DNA of 64,000 nucleotides from the NCBI GenBank assembly GCA_023451735.1, contig JAEXYH010000043.1:9783-73782 (forward strand), read 5' to 3'. The translations under genes were made by a program, and so were the position numbers. Position 1 is the first letter of the stretch. Each line of letters opens with the position of its first letter. Positions 8,326 to 16,296 of the stretch are shown here, in pieces. The notes beneath the pieces are model-generated. The model saw only the letters and a program-made list of their open reading frames with translations, was not told the DNA's origin and did not search any database. This DNA is from Pseudomonadota bacterium (GTDB lineage Bacteria > Pseudomonadota > Alphaproteobacteria > Rhizobiales > Rhizobiaceae).

Positions 8326-10305
8326 CTATGACCGCAACGTGGACTTGCTGTTTGAGCGGATGACCCAGAGGAAATACGATCCGCCGATGAATGCAGCAAT
8401 CACCCCCGCTGGGATCTCGTAGGGAAAGTCCGCGGTTCTGCCGAGCCAGTCAGCTGCAATCATCAGCGCGGCCCCGATTGTGGTTGCGGCCAGCACGATG
8501 CGCGTCTGCCCGCGCGCGCCGGCCATTCGCGCGATGTGTGGCGCCATCATGCCGACGAAGCTCAATGGTCCGACAACCAGTGTCGCGATGCCGGTGAGGG
8601 TAGCGACAAACAACAGCAATACGCCGCGCGACCACCCAGGATTGATGCCGAGTGAGCGAGCCGTGCCATCGCCGAGCGGTAGCACGTCTATCCAGCGCCG
8701 GAACAGAGGGGAAAGAGCAACCGCAATCAGCGCAAGCACCGTAGCGATGAGCGCGACGATACCGGTAGCTCGGAATGTCGGTCCCATTGTCCATGCCAGA
8801 ATATAGCTGGCGCGCGGGTCGCCGCTGGCGACGATGAGCGAGATGATGGCGGTAGCAAGCGCGCCGACCGCGATGCCACCTAACAGAACCGGCCCCGCTG
8901 CATAGCTTCTTCTTCGGGCAACCGCCAACACGAGGGAGAAGGACAGGATCGCGCCAAGGATACCCCCGGCGATGGGCATCAGGGGAGAGGTCATGCCGCC
9001 GAAGAAGAATGCGGCGATGATCCCAAGCCCTGCTCCCCCGCTGACGCCGAGCCCTTCGGGGCTGGCCATCGGATTGCGGGTGATCGCCTGGGTTATGGCG
9101 CCGGCCATGGCAAGCATGGCGCCGGCACTGGCGGAAGTTAGAACACGCGGCCAGCGTCCTGCAAAGAGCGCCCATGGATCGATGTCATGAGTGAACATCT
9201 GCTCAGTGAGGGAGAGGGTCGCAACGAAGATCAGGATTGCGATGCAGACGGGAGTGAAGACACGACCGGAGAGCCGACGTGACGAATTATGCCTATCAAT
9301 CGGCGTGAGCTGGTCGATTGATGGGGGAGCGCTTTTCAGGAGCGCGAGCATCAGGAGTGCTCCGGCGATTGCCGTGATAGTGCCGGTTGGAATTTCACCG
9401 ATGACGGGCCTGCAGACGAGAACGATGCCGTCAGCAAGGAGCAGGAGAAGGGCGCCGATCAGCGCGCTCCAAAACAAGCGTTCGTTGAAGGTTCGGGCTC
9501 CGGCCATGCGGGCGACATGGCTTGCCGCAAGACCGACAAAGGCGATCACGCCGACCCGTGCGACGACAAGCGCCGTCAGGATCGTGGCGATGAATAGAAC
9601 AAGCGCGCGCAAGCTGGTGAGCTGCAGCCCGAGGCTGCGGGCGGCTGCGTCATCCAGTCCGGCAATAGCCAGTGGCCGCAGGAAGAGCAGAAGGACAGGC
9701 ACGAGAATGATGAGGCGTACCGTAAGTGTAATCGCGTTTTCATAATCATTCTGGATCAGCGATCCGCTTCCCCAGATGAACACACCTCGCAGATATTCAT
9801 GGTGGAACAGCGCCAGAATGACCGAGGCCGACCCCGCTGAAAAGCTGATGACCATGCCGCAAAGAAGCAGGGTCATCGGCGCAAAGCCGGTCTTCCGCGC
9901 AAGGCCTGAGACAATCGCAACCGCAGCAAGGCCGCCGACCAGCGCCGCGATATCGCGCTGAGATGCCGAAACCGTGACTGTCGAAAGCGTCAGGAGCGTG
10001 ATTGCCAGCTGGGCGCCGGAAAGAATGCCGAGCGTCGACGGTTCGGCGAGCGGATTTTTCAGCAGCTGCTGGAAAATGGTGCCGGCAAAAGCGAGTGTCG
10101 CTCCGGCAAGTACGGCGACGAGCATCCGCGGCAGGAGTGAATAATGGACATAGATCTGTCCAAACGAAGCGGGGTCCGGTTGACGCAATGCCGCCGACAA
10201 ATCTGCGGGCGGAATGTGGTCCAGTATGGCAATGGCATAAAGGCCAAATGCAGCAAGCGCCATCAGCACGCTGAGGCGCGCAGGGGTCATCAGATGTGAG
10301 TTCAT
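8326..10305 (-). CDS. fhuB: Iron-siderophore ABC importer permease, FhuB-like fusion of two FecCD domains
   Basis: A 659-residue protein with two complete FecCD permease halves (about residues 1-325 and 345-655), the same layout and length as FhuB. Each half carries the family motifs: GATLAFAGTIFQQLLKNPLAEPSTLG in the first and GAMLAMAGAITQAITRNPMASPEGLG in the second, plus VGPLSFVGMMAPHIARMAG near the C-terminus. About 20 membrane helices are expected, so one chain makes the whole channel. Its start overlaps the stop of the binding-protein gene by four bases, and the ATPase follows after 18 bases. The fused form argues for a hydroxamate-type siderophore system, an inference from FhuB itself. 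Confidence 0.88.
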   Translation of the reverse strand: MNSHLMTPARLSVLMALAAFGLYAIAILDHIPPADLSAALRQPDPASFGQIYVHYSLLPRMLVAVLAGATLAFAGTIFQQLLKNPLAEPSTLGILSGAQLAITLLTLSTVTVSASQRDIAALVGGLAAVAIVSGLARKTGFAPMTLLLCGMVISFSAGSASVILALFHHEYLRGVFIWGSGSLIQNDYENAITLTVRLIILVPVLLLFLRPLAIAGLDDAAARSLGLQLTSLRALVLFIATILTALVVARVGVIAFVGLAASHVARMAGARTFNERLFWSALIGALLLLLADGIVLVCRPVIGEIPTGTITAIAGALLMLALLKSAPPSIDQLTPIDRHNSSRRLSGRVFTPVCIAILIFVATLSLTEQMFTHDIDPWALFAGRWPRVLTSASAGAMLAMAGAITQAITRNPMASPEGLGVSGGAGLGIIAAFFFGGMTSPLMPIAGGILGAILSFSLVLAVARRRSYAAGPVLLGGIAVGALATAIISLIVASGDPRASYILAWTMGPTFRATGIVALIATVLALIAVALSPLFRRWIDVLPLGDGTARSLGINPGWSRGVLLLFVATLTGIATLVVGPLSFVGMMAPHIARMAGARGQTRIVLAATTIGAALMIAADWLGRTADFPYEIPAGVIAAFIGGSYFLWVIRSNSKSTLRS

Positions 10306-11189
10306 GCGATCCCGATGCCCTCTCGGATGACTTCAGCAAAACGCATTGCCGAAGGAAAGGCGCCGAAAACCCAGGTGGGCGGTATCGTGGCGACATGGCT
10401 TTTGCGCACCGCTGGCAGGGACTGCCAGAGCGCGCTTTCCAGGAATGTACCGGGCGGACCGGGCTCGATAATGATCACGCGGGCCTCCGGGTAGCGGGCG
10501 ATCGCATCCAGTCCAGTCGTTGCAAATCCCCAGTTGTTCGTCGTTCCGTCCCAGGCATTGGCAATGCCGAGGCGTTTCAACACATCGTCGAACAACCCTC
10601 CCGCACCATAGATATCGATCAACCTGTCGTCGGTGAACTTGATGATCAGCAGCGGTCGTCCATCGTATTTGCCGACCTCGGCAGCGATATTTTCCAACCG
10701 CGCGTAGGAATGCTGCAGATAACCAACCGCGGCCTGTTCTCGGCCGGTTCTGGCCGCGATTTCCTTAAGCGCTCTTTCGGCTGCGACCAGTGGTTTGCGC
10801 TCGGCACCATAGAGCGGCAGTGCAAGCGTCGGTGCTATCTCGTCAAGTCTTGCCTGCGAGACGCCGTATCCGGTCTGTGACAGGATAAGATCAGGCTTCA
10901 GGGAGCGCAGCAATTCCAGGTTCGGCCAGGACCGCAGGCCGAGATCGATCGTATCTCGCGACAGCGCCGGGACGACCACCCTATCACCATAGAGGGGCGC
11001 TTCGGCGACGGCCATCGGCTGCAGTCCGAGCGCAAGCAGGCTTTCCGCCCATCCCCAGTCGAGAACGGCTATCCTCGATGCGGCGGGTGCCGCCGCCGCA
11101 TTCATCGGCACCAAGACAGACGCCAACGCGGCGGAAAATTGCCGTCGCGTCAGTTTAGGGTCACGATTTGGGTCGGCAGTACGAGACAC
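10302..11189 (-). CDS. fhuD: Iron-siderophore substrate-binding protein, FhuD-like, with Tat-type signal
   Basis: A 295-residue periplasmic binding protein of the long-helix type. The N-terminus holds the twin-arginine motif TRRQFSAAL followed by a hydrophobic run and AAAAPAA, so export is probably through Tat, as for many FhuD relatives. Core segments include RIAVLDWGWAESLLALG, LILSQTGYG and LLIIKFTDDRLIDIYGAGGLFDDVL. The proposed start is a GTG only two bases after an AAGG, and only four bases lie between the receptor stop codon and this start, so translation may be coupled. It hands the ferric chelate from the outer-membrane receptor to the FhuB-like permease. Confidence 0.85.
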   Translation of the reverse strand: MSRTADPNRDPKLTRRQFSAALASVLVPMNAAAAPAASRIAVLDWGWAESLLALGLQPMAVAEAPLYGDRVVVPALSRDTIDLGLRSWPNLELLRSLKPDLILSQTGYGVSQARLDEIAPTLALPLYGAERKPLVAAERALKEIAARTGREQAAVGYLQHSYARLENIAAEVGKYDGRPLLIIKFTDDRLIDIYGAGGLFDDVLKRLGIANAWDGTTNNWGFATTGLDAIARYPEARVIIIEPGPPGTFLESALWQSLPAVRKSHVATIPPTWVFGAFPSAMRFAEVIREGIGIA

Positions 11190-11193
11190 GGCC

Positions 11194-13692
11194 TTACCAG
11201 CTGTATTTCAGAGTGGCATATACGCTGCGACCTTCGCCCCAATAGCATCCCGTGGCGGCAATGCAGGTCGAGACATATTTGCGATCAAACAGGTTGCTGA
11301 CGTTGAGCGATGCTTTCAGGCCCTCGAACTTCGGATTGGCCTTGCCGAAATCATAACGAACTGCTGCATCGAAGACCGTGTAGGACGGGATATCGAACTC
11401 GTTGGCGTTGTCGCCAAAGGTCTGACCGGTATAACGGGCACCGCCGCCGAAGCTCAAGCCGTCCCAGATGGTCGATGTCTGCAACGCATAATCGAGCCAG
11501 AGCGACGCCTGATGGCGGGGCACGAAGGCGAAGCGGTTACCCTCATTACTAGAGCTAGGATCGGCGGGGTTGCTACGATTGGCCTTGGTGATCTCGCTGT
11601 CGGTGTAAGCATAGGATGCCAGCACCGAGAAAGCGTCGCTAATCTCCGCCTTACCTTCCAGCTCGACACCGCGCATCGTTACCTGTCCAGTCTGAACGTT
11701 TCTGGTTGGTGTCCCTCCGTCAGGTGTAAGGACATTGTCCTGGGTCAGGTGATAGGCGGACAAGGTGATGAAGCTGTTGCTGCCTTCCGGCTGATATTTT
11801 ACGCCAACTTCGAACTGTTCGCCGGTAGTTGGTTGGAACACATTGCCGGCGCGGTCGGTGCCGCCGGCGGGATTGAACGACGTCGAGTAGCCGGCGTAGG
11901 GTGAAAAACCGTTGTCGAAATTATAGACGAGGCCTGCCCGCCAGGTGAACTTGCCGTCCCTCTGATCGACCTTGTTGTCAGAAGTGCTGGTTCGGGTTCT
12001 GGTATCCGTGTTTGCCCAGTCGTAGCGGCCGCCAAGAGAGAAGACGAAATTCTCCCACTCCACCTGGTCCTGAGCGTAAAGTCCGATCTGACTGCGGTCC
12101 TGATCGATACGGGTCGCGATCGGCGGCCTGGTGACCGGTGTGCCATATACCGGATCCATTCCGTTGAATGGTGCCGGTATGAATTGAAGCGCGGACTCCT
12201 CGTAGCGGCTACTCTCGTATGAATAATCCAGGCCGAACAGCGCGGTGTGGGCGAAATCTCCCGTCTGGAAATGCCTAACGGCCTGATTGTCCACGGTGAC
12301 CGCGCGAGCGCTCTCAGGGAATGCCCAGGCATAACGGTCAAAACCCGTCGGAGCGCAGGCGAAAATGCAAGCGGCTTGAACGCGCTGCGAGTCCGTGTCG
12401 ATATAGGAATAGCGAAGGTTCTGGCGAAGGGTCCAGTTCTCATCGAGCTCATGCTCAAACTCGTAACCGACGGATGCCTGGTCGCTCTTGTAGTGGTCGA
12501 AGCCTGGTTCGCCGGGAAAGGTGCCGCGCGGCAATTCAGGATAGATGCCGGTATAAAGCGTGCCGTTTGCCGGTAGCGCCGGGGCTCCGCCGCCTCCGGG
12601 GGAATCGATGCGCTGGTAGCTGCCATAAAGCGTCAGCGACGTTCCTTCGTCCGGCTTGAAGGTAAAGGACGGCGCGATATAGGCCTTCTTCTCGCGCACA
12701 TAGTCATACTGGGTATCGGTCAGGCGACCGACACCGACGATGCGGTAAATCAGACTGTCGTCGCCATTGACTGTGCCGCCGAGGTCGAATGCGGTCTGGA
12801 TACGCTTGTCCGTCCCGAACTGCATTTCGACTTCGTTTGGCGCTGTTGCACTCGGCCGCTTCGACACCATGTTGATCAGGCCGCCCGGATCACCTTGGCC
12901 ATAAAGAACCGATGCAGGCCCTTTTAGGACTTCCGCCCGCTCAAGGCCGAACGGCTCGACGCGCGGCTGGGCATAGCCGCGCGATCCGAAAGGCAGTCGC
13001 AGGCCGTCGAGATATCGGCTCGGGCGAAATCCGCGGATAGTGAACCAGTCATAGCGTGAATCGTCGCCATATTGGCTGATAACGCCCGGTGTATAGCGAA
13101 GTGCCTGGGTCAGCGTCGCTGATCCCTGAGCAGCCATCTGGTCCTTGGTTACGACATTGATGGCCTGCGGGGTATTTTTGAGCGATGTGTCTGTCTTGGT
13201 ACCGGTCGCGCTTTGAGTGGCGACAAATCCATCGACAGGTCCTCGGGCCTGCTCACCTTGCAGAATGATCGGCTGCAAGGATGTGGCTCCGTCTGCGGAG
13301 CCTGCATCGGAGGCGGCCTGCGGAGCGATCAGCAGGACCGTAGTTGCCGTCGTGAAACGATATGTTAGACCCGTGCCGGCCAAGAGCCTTGTCAGCGCAG
13401 CTTCTGCTCCAAGGTCACCGCTTATGCCGCTTGTGCGCAGATTGGGGGACAGCGGACCGTCGAATGCGATGTCGATACCGGTCACGGATGAATAACGCAC
13501 CAACGCGGACGACAGGGATTGTCCCGGAATCGTGAACTCGTAGCTCTTGCCGCTTTGGGCTTCGGCTACAATCGATATCGTAAGCGGTGCAAAGCCGACG
13601 CAGGCTGCCAGCAGCATTCGACGAAACAGCTGAAGATTATTGCCGCCGAATTGATTGTTTGTTTTCACTCGTTCTGCCCCCTGCAAACGCAT
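11194..13692 (-). CDS. TonB-dependent siderophore receptor with N-terminal STN signalling domain
   Basis: An 832-residue outer-membrane receptor. After a signal peptide (cleavage near AEAQ, residue 46) comes an STN domain (about 50-125; FTIPGQSLSSALVRYSSVTG), used to signal to a FecR-type protein. A plug follows (about 150-270; TPQAINVVTKDQ and LKGPASVLYGQGDPGGLINMVSKRP), then the 22-strand barrel ending in an aromatic residue (YATLKYSW). It groups by eye with FhuA/FoxA/FpvA-like ferric-siderophore receptors. An in-frame GTG at 13668 has a better placed G-rich ribosome site than the ATG at 13692, so the first eight residues are uncertain. It is the second half of the FecI-FecR signalling set directly upstream. 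Confidence 0.9.
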   Translation of the reverse strand: MRLQGAERVKTNNQFGGNNLQLFRRMLLAACVGFAPLTISIVAEAQSGKSYEFTIPGQSLSSALVRYSSVTGIDIAFDGPLSPNLRTSGISGDLGAEAALTRLLAGTGLTYRFTTATTVLLIAPQAASDAGSADGATSLQPIILQGEQARGPVDGFVATQSATGTKTDTSLKNTPQAINVVTKDQMAAQGSATLTQALRYTPGVISQYGDDSRYDWFTIRGFRPSRYLDGLRLPFGSRGYAQPRVEPFGLERAEVLKGPASVLYGQGDPGGLINMVSKRPSATAPNEVEMQFGTDKRIQTAFDLGGTVNGDDSLIYRIVGVGRLTDTQYDYVREKKAYIAPSFTFKPDEGTSLTLYGSYQRIDSPGGGGAPALPANGTLYTGIYPELPRGTFPGEPGFDHYKSDQASVGYEFEHELDENWTLRQNLRYSYIDTDSQRVQAACIFACAPTGFDRYAWAFPESARAVTVDNQAVRHFQTGDFAHTALFGLDYSYESSRYEESALQFIPAPFNGMDPVYGTPVTRPPIATRIDQDRSQIGLYAQDQVEWENFVFSLGGRYDWANTDTRTRTSTSDNKVDQRDGKFTWRAGLVYNFDNGFSPYAGYSTSFNPAGGTDRAGNVFQPTTGEQFEVGVKYQPEGSNSFITLSAYHLTQDNVLTPDGGTPTRNVQTGQVTMRGVELEGKAEISDAFSVLASYAYTDSEITKANRSNPADPSSSNEGNRFAFVPRHQASLWLDYALQTSTIWDGLSFGGGARYTGQTFGDNANEFDIPSYTVFDAAVRYDFGKANPKFEGLKASLNVSNLFDRKYVSTCIAATGCYWGEGRSVYATLKYSW

Positions 13693-13696
13693 TACC

Positions 13697-13732
13697 GCCC
13701 GACCAGTCTCGGGCGTCTCAACAAGGGGACGC
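13697..13732. repeat. Two adjacent hairpins between the FecR-like and receptor genes
   Basis: A six-base stem GCCCGA/TCGGGC (13697-13714) abuts a five-base stem GCGTC/GACGC (13713-13732). They lie in the 77-base gap before the receptor start. They could slow transcription or set messenger stability between regulator and receptor genes; I see no T run that would make them a full terminator. Confidence 0.4.
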
Positions 13733-13770
13733 CTGAGCCTGGAAAAAACCTCGGTCGATTTCTGATTTTT

Positions 13771-14727
13771 TTACTGGGGGTAAATCAGGCTCAGCCACGG
13801 CGAGTATCTGGCGATGCGAATGGGCAGGCCGTGCTCAAGATTTTCCAGTATAAGGCCGGCCCGGCGCACATCGACAATGATGCTGACGGGCCGGCGGGCC
13901 AGCGTCTTATCCATGACGATCATCTTGCCGCGCCGCCATCTCGAGAGCCTGGCAACGACGTCCTCGAAGGGCGTCGAGATAAAGACTAGTTTTCCATCGC
14001 GCCATGAGAGTTGAGTGCCGACATCTGTCTGGGCCGGCACGGAAAGCTGCCCGTTGGCAAATAGAACCGTCTGTCCCTCCTGGACGTTCTGCTCTTGGGT
14101 GGGTGACGAGACCCTCACCGTATGTTCTGCGACTCCGACAACAATGCCTTCATCATGTAAGCCGACTGAGAACTGGGTTCCAAGCGCGGTACTTCTGAGC
14201 TGCCCACAGTCGACTATAAACGGTCGGCTGGCGTCTGGCGTAACGGTAAAGAACACCTCACCCTGTTGCAGAACCATGTGTCGCTGAACTGCTGTGAAGT
14301 TCAGCGAGATTGCGCTGGCGGTCGACAGTTCGGCGATCGAACCATCTGGCAATGTAAAGCGTGCCGTCTCTCCAATTCCGGTTTGATAATCAGCGCCTGA
14401 CGACCGCAGATAGGTCATCGAACCTATTCCGGCGCTCGCAAGGATCATAAGAGCGCCACCGGATTTCAGGATTCTTCGACGACTCGGCGAAGAAGACGGC
14501 ATGACCTCCGGCAGGGCGGAAGCGCCGAGCCACAAACGCTCCAGTTCGGAATAAGCCGCCACATGTTCGGGACTGCGTTCAAGCCAAGCACGAAATTCGA
14601 CGCGATCATTGGCTGTGGCGCTATCGTCGAGCAGAGCCGCAAACCATTCTGCCGCCTGCCGAGAGAGGTCCGCATCTTGCTCTGGACAGTGTTTCCGATT
14701 GGGGGGCTTATGCATCCGCTGCCTCAT
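13771..14727 (-). CDS. FecR-like anti-sigma/sigma-regulating membrane protein
   Basis: A 318-residue single-pass protein. The N-terminal cytoplasmic part (1-85) has the FecR_N pattern AAEWFAALLDDSATANDRVEFRAWLERSPEHVAAY. One membrane segment follows (about 88-107; ILKSGGALMILASAGIGSM), then the periplasmic FecR domain (GIGETARFTLPDGSIAELSTAS, and later GEVFFTVTPDASRPFIV) and a C-terminal STN-like tail. Such proteins receive the signal from the receptor STN domain and control the partner sigma factor. It sits 27 bases after the sigma gene and 78 before the receptor, the canonical order. Start could also be the second Met four residues in. Confidence 0.9.
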   Translation of the reverse strand: MRQRMHKPPNRKHCPEQDADLSRQAAEWFAALLDDSATANDRVEFRAWLERSPEHVAAYSELERLWLGASALPEVMPSSSPSRRRILKSGGALMILASAGIGSMTYLRSSGADYQTGIGETARFTLPDGSIAELSTASAISLNFTAVQRHMVLQQGEVFFTVTPDASRPFIVDCGQLRSTALGTQFSVGLHDEGIVVGVAEHTVRVSSPTQEQNVQEGQTVLFANGQLSVPAQTDVGTQLSWRDGKLVFISTPFEDVVARLSRWRRGKMIVMDKTLARRPVSIIVDVRRAGLILENLEHGLPIRIARYSPWLSLIYPQ

Positions 14728-14754
14728 TGCTCAAACCGGCGATGTCAGAAATCG

Positions 14755-15267
14755 TCAGGCCTGCACTTTCATTTCCATGCGCAGCTTCTCGAGTGCAACG
14801 ACCATATGACCGAAGACCGTTTTTGGCGAAATACCCAGGCGCTCGCCGATTTCGACATAGGTGAGACCGTCGATGCGAGAAAGAATAAAGACTTCACGAG
14901 CACGCGGTGGCATATGTTCGAGTGCAGCTTGTACACGACGAAGTTCTTGGCGGCTTATCGTCGTTGTTTCCGCCGAAGGCGCCGGATCGGAAATGGATTC
15001 CAACCCATCAATGCCATTGACGAATGGCGCGATCTTTCTTCGCCGTTCGTGGTCAAGTGCGAGGTTGCGACCCGTTATCATGAAATATCCGGCAAGATCG
15101 GCCACTTCACGCAGGAGGCTTGGCCTTTCCCAGAAGCGCAGGAAGGTATCCTGCAGGAGGTCGGCGGTCGTTGCCGCGCAACGGACCCGGCGATAGATGA
15201 CGCGCCTCAGACGAAAGCGAACGCCCATGTAAGTGTCCAGAATATCGGCGTGCTCTGCGCTGTCCAT
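14755..15267 (-). CDS. ECF sigma factor, FecI-like
   Basis: A 170-residue extracytoplasmic-function sigma factor. Region 2 contains ATTADLLQDTFLRFWERP (residues 32-50) and region 4 contains ALEHMPPRAREVFILSRIDGLTYVEIGERLGISPKTVFGHM near the C-terminus, giving the -35-binding helix-turn-helix. Length is typical. It is the first gene of the iron locus, followed by the FecR-like regulator and the receptor, so it is expected to direct transcription of the receptor and transport genes when the siderophore is bound. Iron-dependent control of this gene is likely but I could not identify a convincing Fur, RirA or Irr site in the 15268-15424 gap. Confidence 0.9.
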   Translation of the reverse strand: MDSAEHADILDTYMGVRFRLRRVIYRRVRCAATTADLLQDTFLRFWERPSLLREVADLAGYFMITGRNLALDHERRRKIAPFVNGIDGLESISDPAPSAETTTISRQELRRVQAALEHMPPRAREVFILSRIDGLTYVEIGERLGISPKTVFGHMVVALEKLRMEMKVQA

Positions 15268-15424
15268 GGCACGCAGCTATCACCGTCCAGTAATCGAAAT
15301 CAAGAGTAAAGGCGACAATAATACTCATGTTTTTTAGCTCAGCTCAACCGGCGAAGCGATGGTTGGATAGTAGGGCAGCACCAGGACAACGGTGCGACCC
15401 AAGCATGCAACCTAGCTCTCGGTC

Positions 15425-15643
15425 CTAGCGATCGTGATTTGAGTTCGCATCGTGTGCCCTAAGCCGAAGGCCTAACTTCTGTAACACGGCAACGACCTCG
15501 CCTAGTCGATACCCATCCTCTTTCAACACGTATTCCACCTTGAAGAGAAGAGTCGGATAGACAGTCAGTCTGACCAGGCTCGCCTCTTCCCGTGCTCGAA
15601 GATCGAGGGTCAGCCTCCTCAAATCTTTGAACCGTCTTGGCCA
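15425..15643 (-). pseudogene. Remnant of an HxlR-family transcriptional regulator
   Basis: One frame reads PRRFKDLRR, then LTLDLRAREEASLVRLTVYP and KVEYVL. This is the order of the C-terminal two thirds of the HxlR winged helix (RRFNDLRR, LT..LRELEADGLV.RTVYP, RVEYELT). Residues that normally separate RRFKDLRR from LTLDLR are missing, the frame has a TGA just upstream, and there is no proper start or the conserved CPVE N-terminus, so the gene is truncated and inactive. It lies upstream of and parallel to the iron sigma gene. The call rests on family pattern recognition alone. Confidence 0.6.
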
Positions 15644-15995
15644 TCAACATGATAGGAGACGATCAGCAATCGCCATCGACGGGCAAGGGCAGCAAACAGT
15701 TGAGTATGGCCCAGTTGAGTCTGCTGAGAAAAACGATTGACGAGGATTTTGCCGCCATCGAAAGGAAACCGAAGGCTTTGCGGGACGCACCAGCGCCTCA
15801 GCCATCGACACCACAGGCACCACTTCGTCTACGGTTAACTGCGAGTTGCCGCGTACCGACATCCCCCATGAACCGGTCTTCTGCCTATCATAAGGACGTG
15901 CTGACCCGCCTGCCGACGCTGCCAAATGGCCGCAGCCCCATCACTGGATGTCTGCTTACTGATCTGAGGCGTCCTGGGGTGTGTTCGGTGGATGC
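15644..15995. other. Gene-free stretch, possibly decayed coding sequence
   Basis: No convincing gene. On the minus strand a frame contains TVDEVVPVVSMAEAL, which faintly resembles the C-terminus of zinc-type quinone reductases (IDRVFPLEEAAEAL), but the surrounding residues do not support it. The opposite strand also has an open frame of 133 codons from 15637 with no recognisable domain and no clear ribosome site. Confidence 0.3.
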
Positions 15996-16127
15996 TTACG
16001 GTTCGCCGGTTTCGTTGTTTTTCTTCTCTTGGTCATGATGCCACTTGATGGCGAAGAACATAGCCGTGCCCAATACGAGAATCTTGAGCGGGAAGAATAC
16101 TATAGGGAACCAATCTACCCAATCCAT
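15996..16127 (-). CDS. Small single-pass membrane protein, 43 residues
   Basis: An uninterrupted 43-codon frame starts MDWVDWFPIVFFPLKILVLG and ends NNETGEP. Residues 7-27 form one hydrophobic segment and the tail is charged (KWHHDQEKKNNE), with positive charge next to the membrane. The composition is that of a real membrane peptide rather than chance coding. A GGAA sequence lies about 10 bases before the ATG. It is isolated between decayed sequence and the MocR gene and has no obvious operon partner. I do not recognise a named family; the function is unknown. Confidence 0.5.
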   Translation of the reverse strand: MDWVDWFPIVFFPLKILVLGTAMFFAIKWHHDQEKKNNETGEP

Positions 16128-16296
16128 TCGGAATATTTCCAAGCTGTTGTTTGACACTATCTATCGTGAGGAGCACGATCTCAAAATGGCTGCTTCAGCA
16201 GCTTCATTTTCTTCAAACCATCGTCGATCCCCTTCGATCGCAATATTCCCATCCCAAGGCATAAGCGGGCTTGCCCCATGTTTCCGGACGAGCTGT

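Noticed and set aside
15637..16038. Plus-strand open frame of 133 codons overlapping the HxlR remnant and the small membrane protein
   Set aside because: No domain, proline- and serine-rich low-information composition, and it runs antisense to the better supported 43-residue frame.
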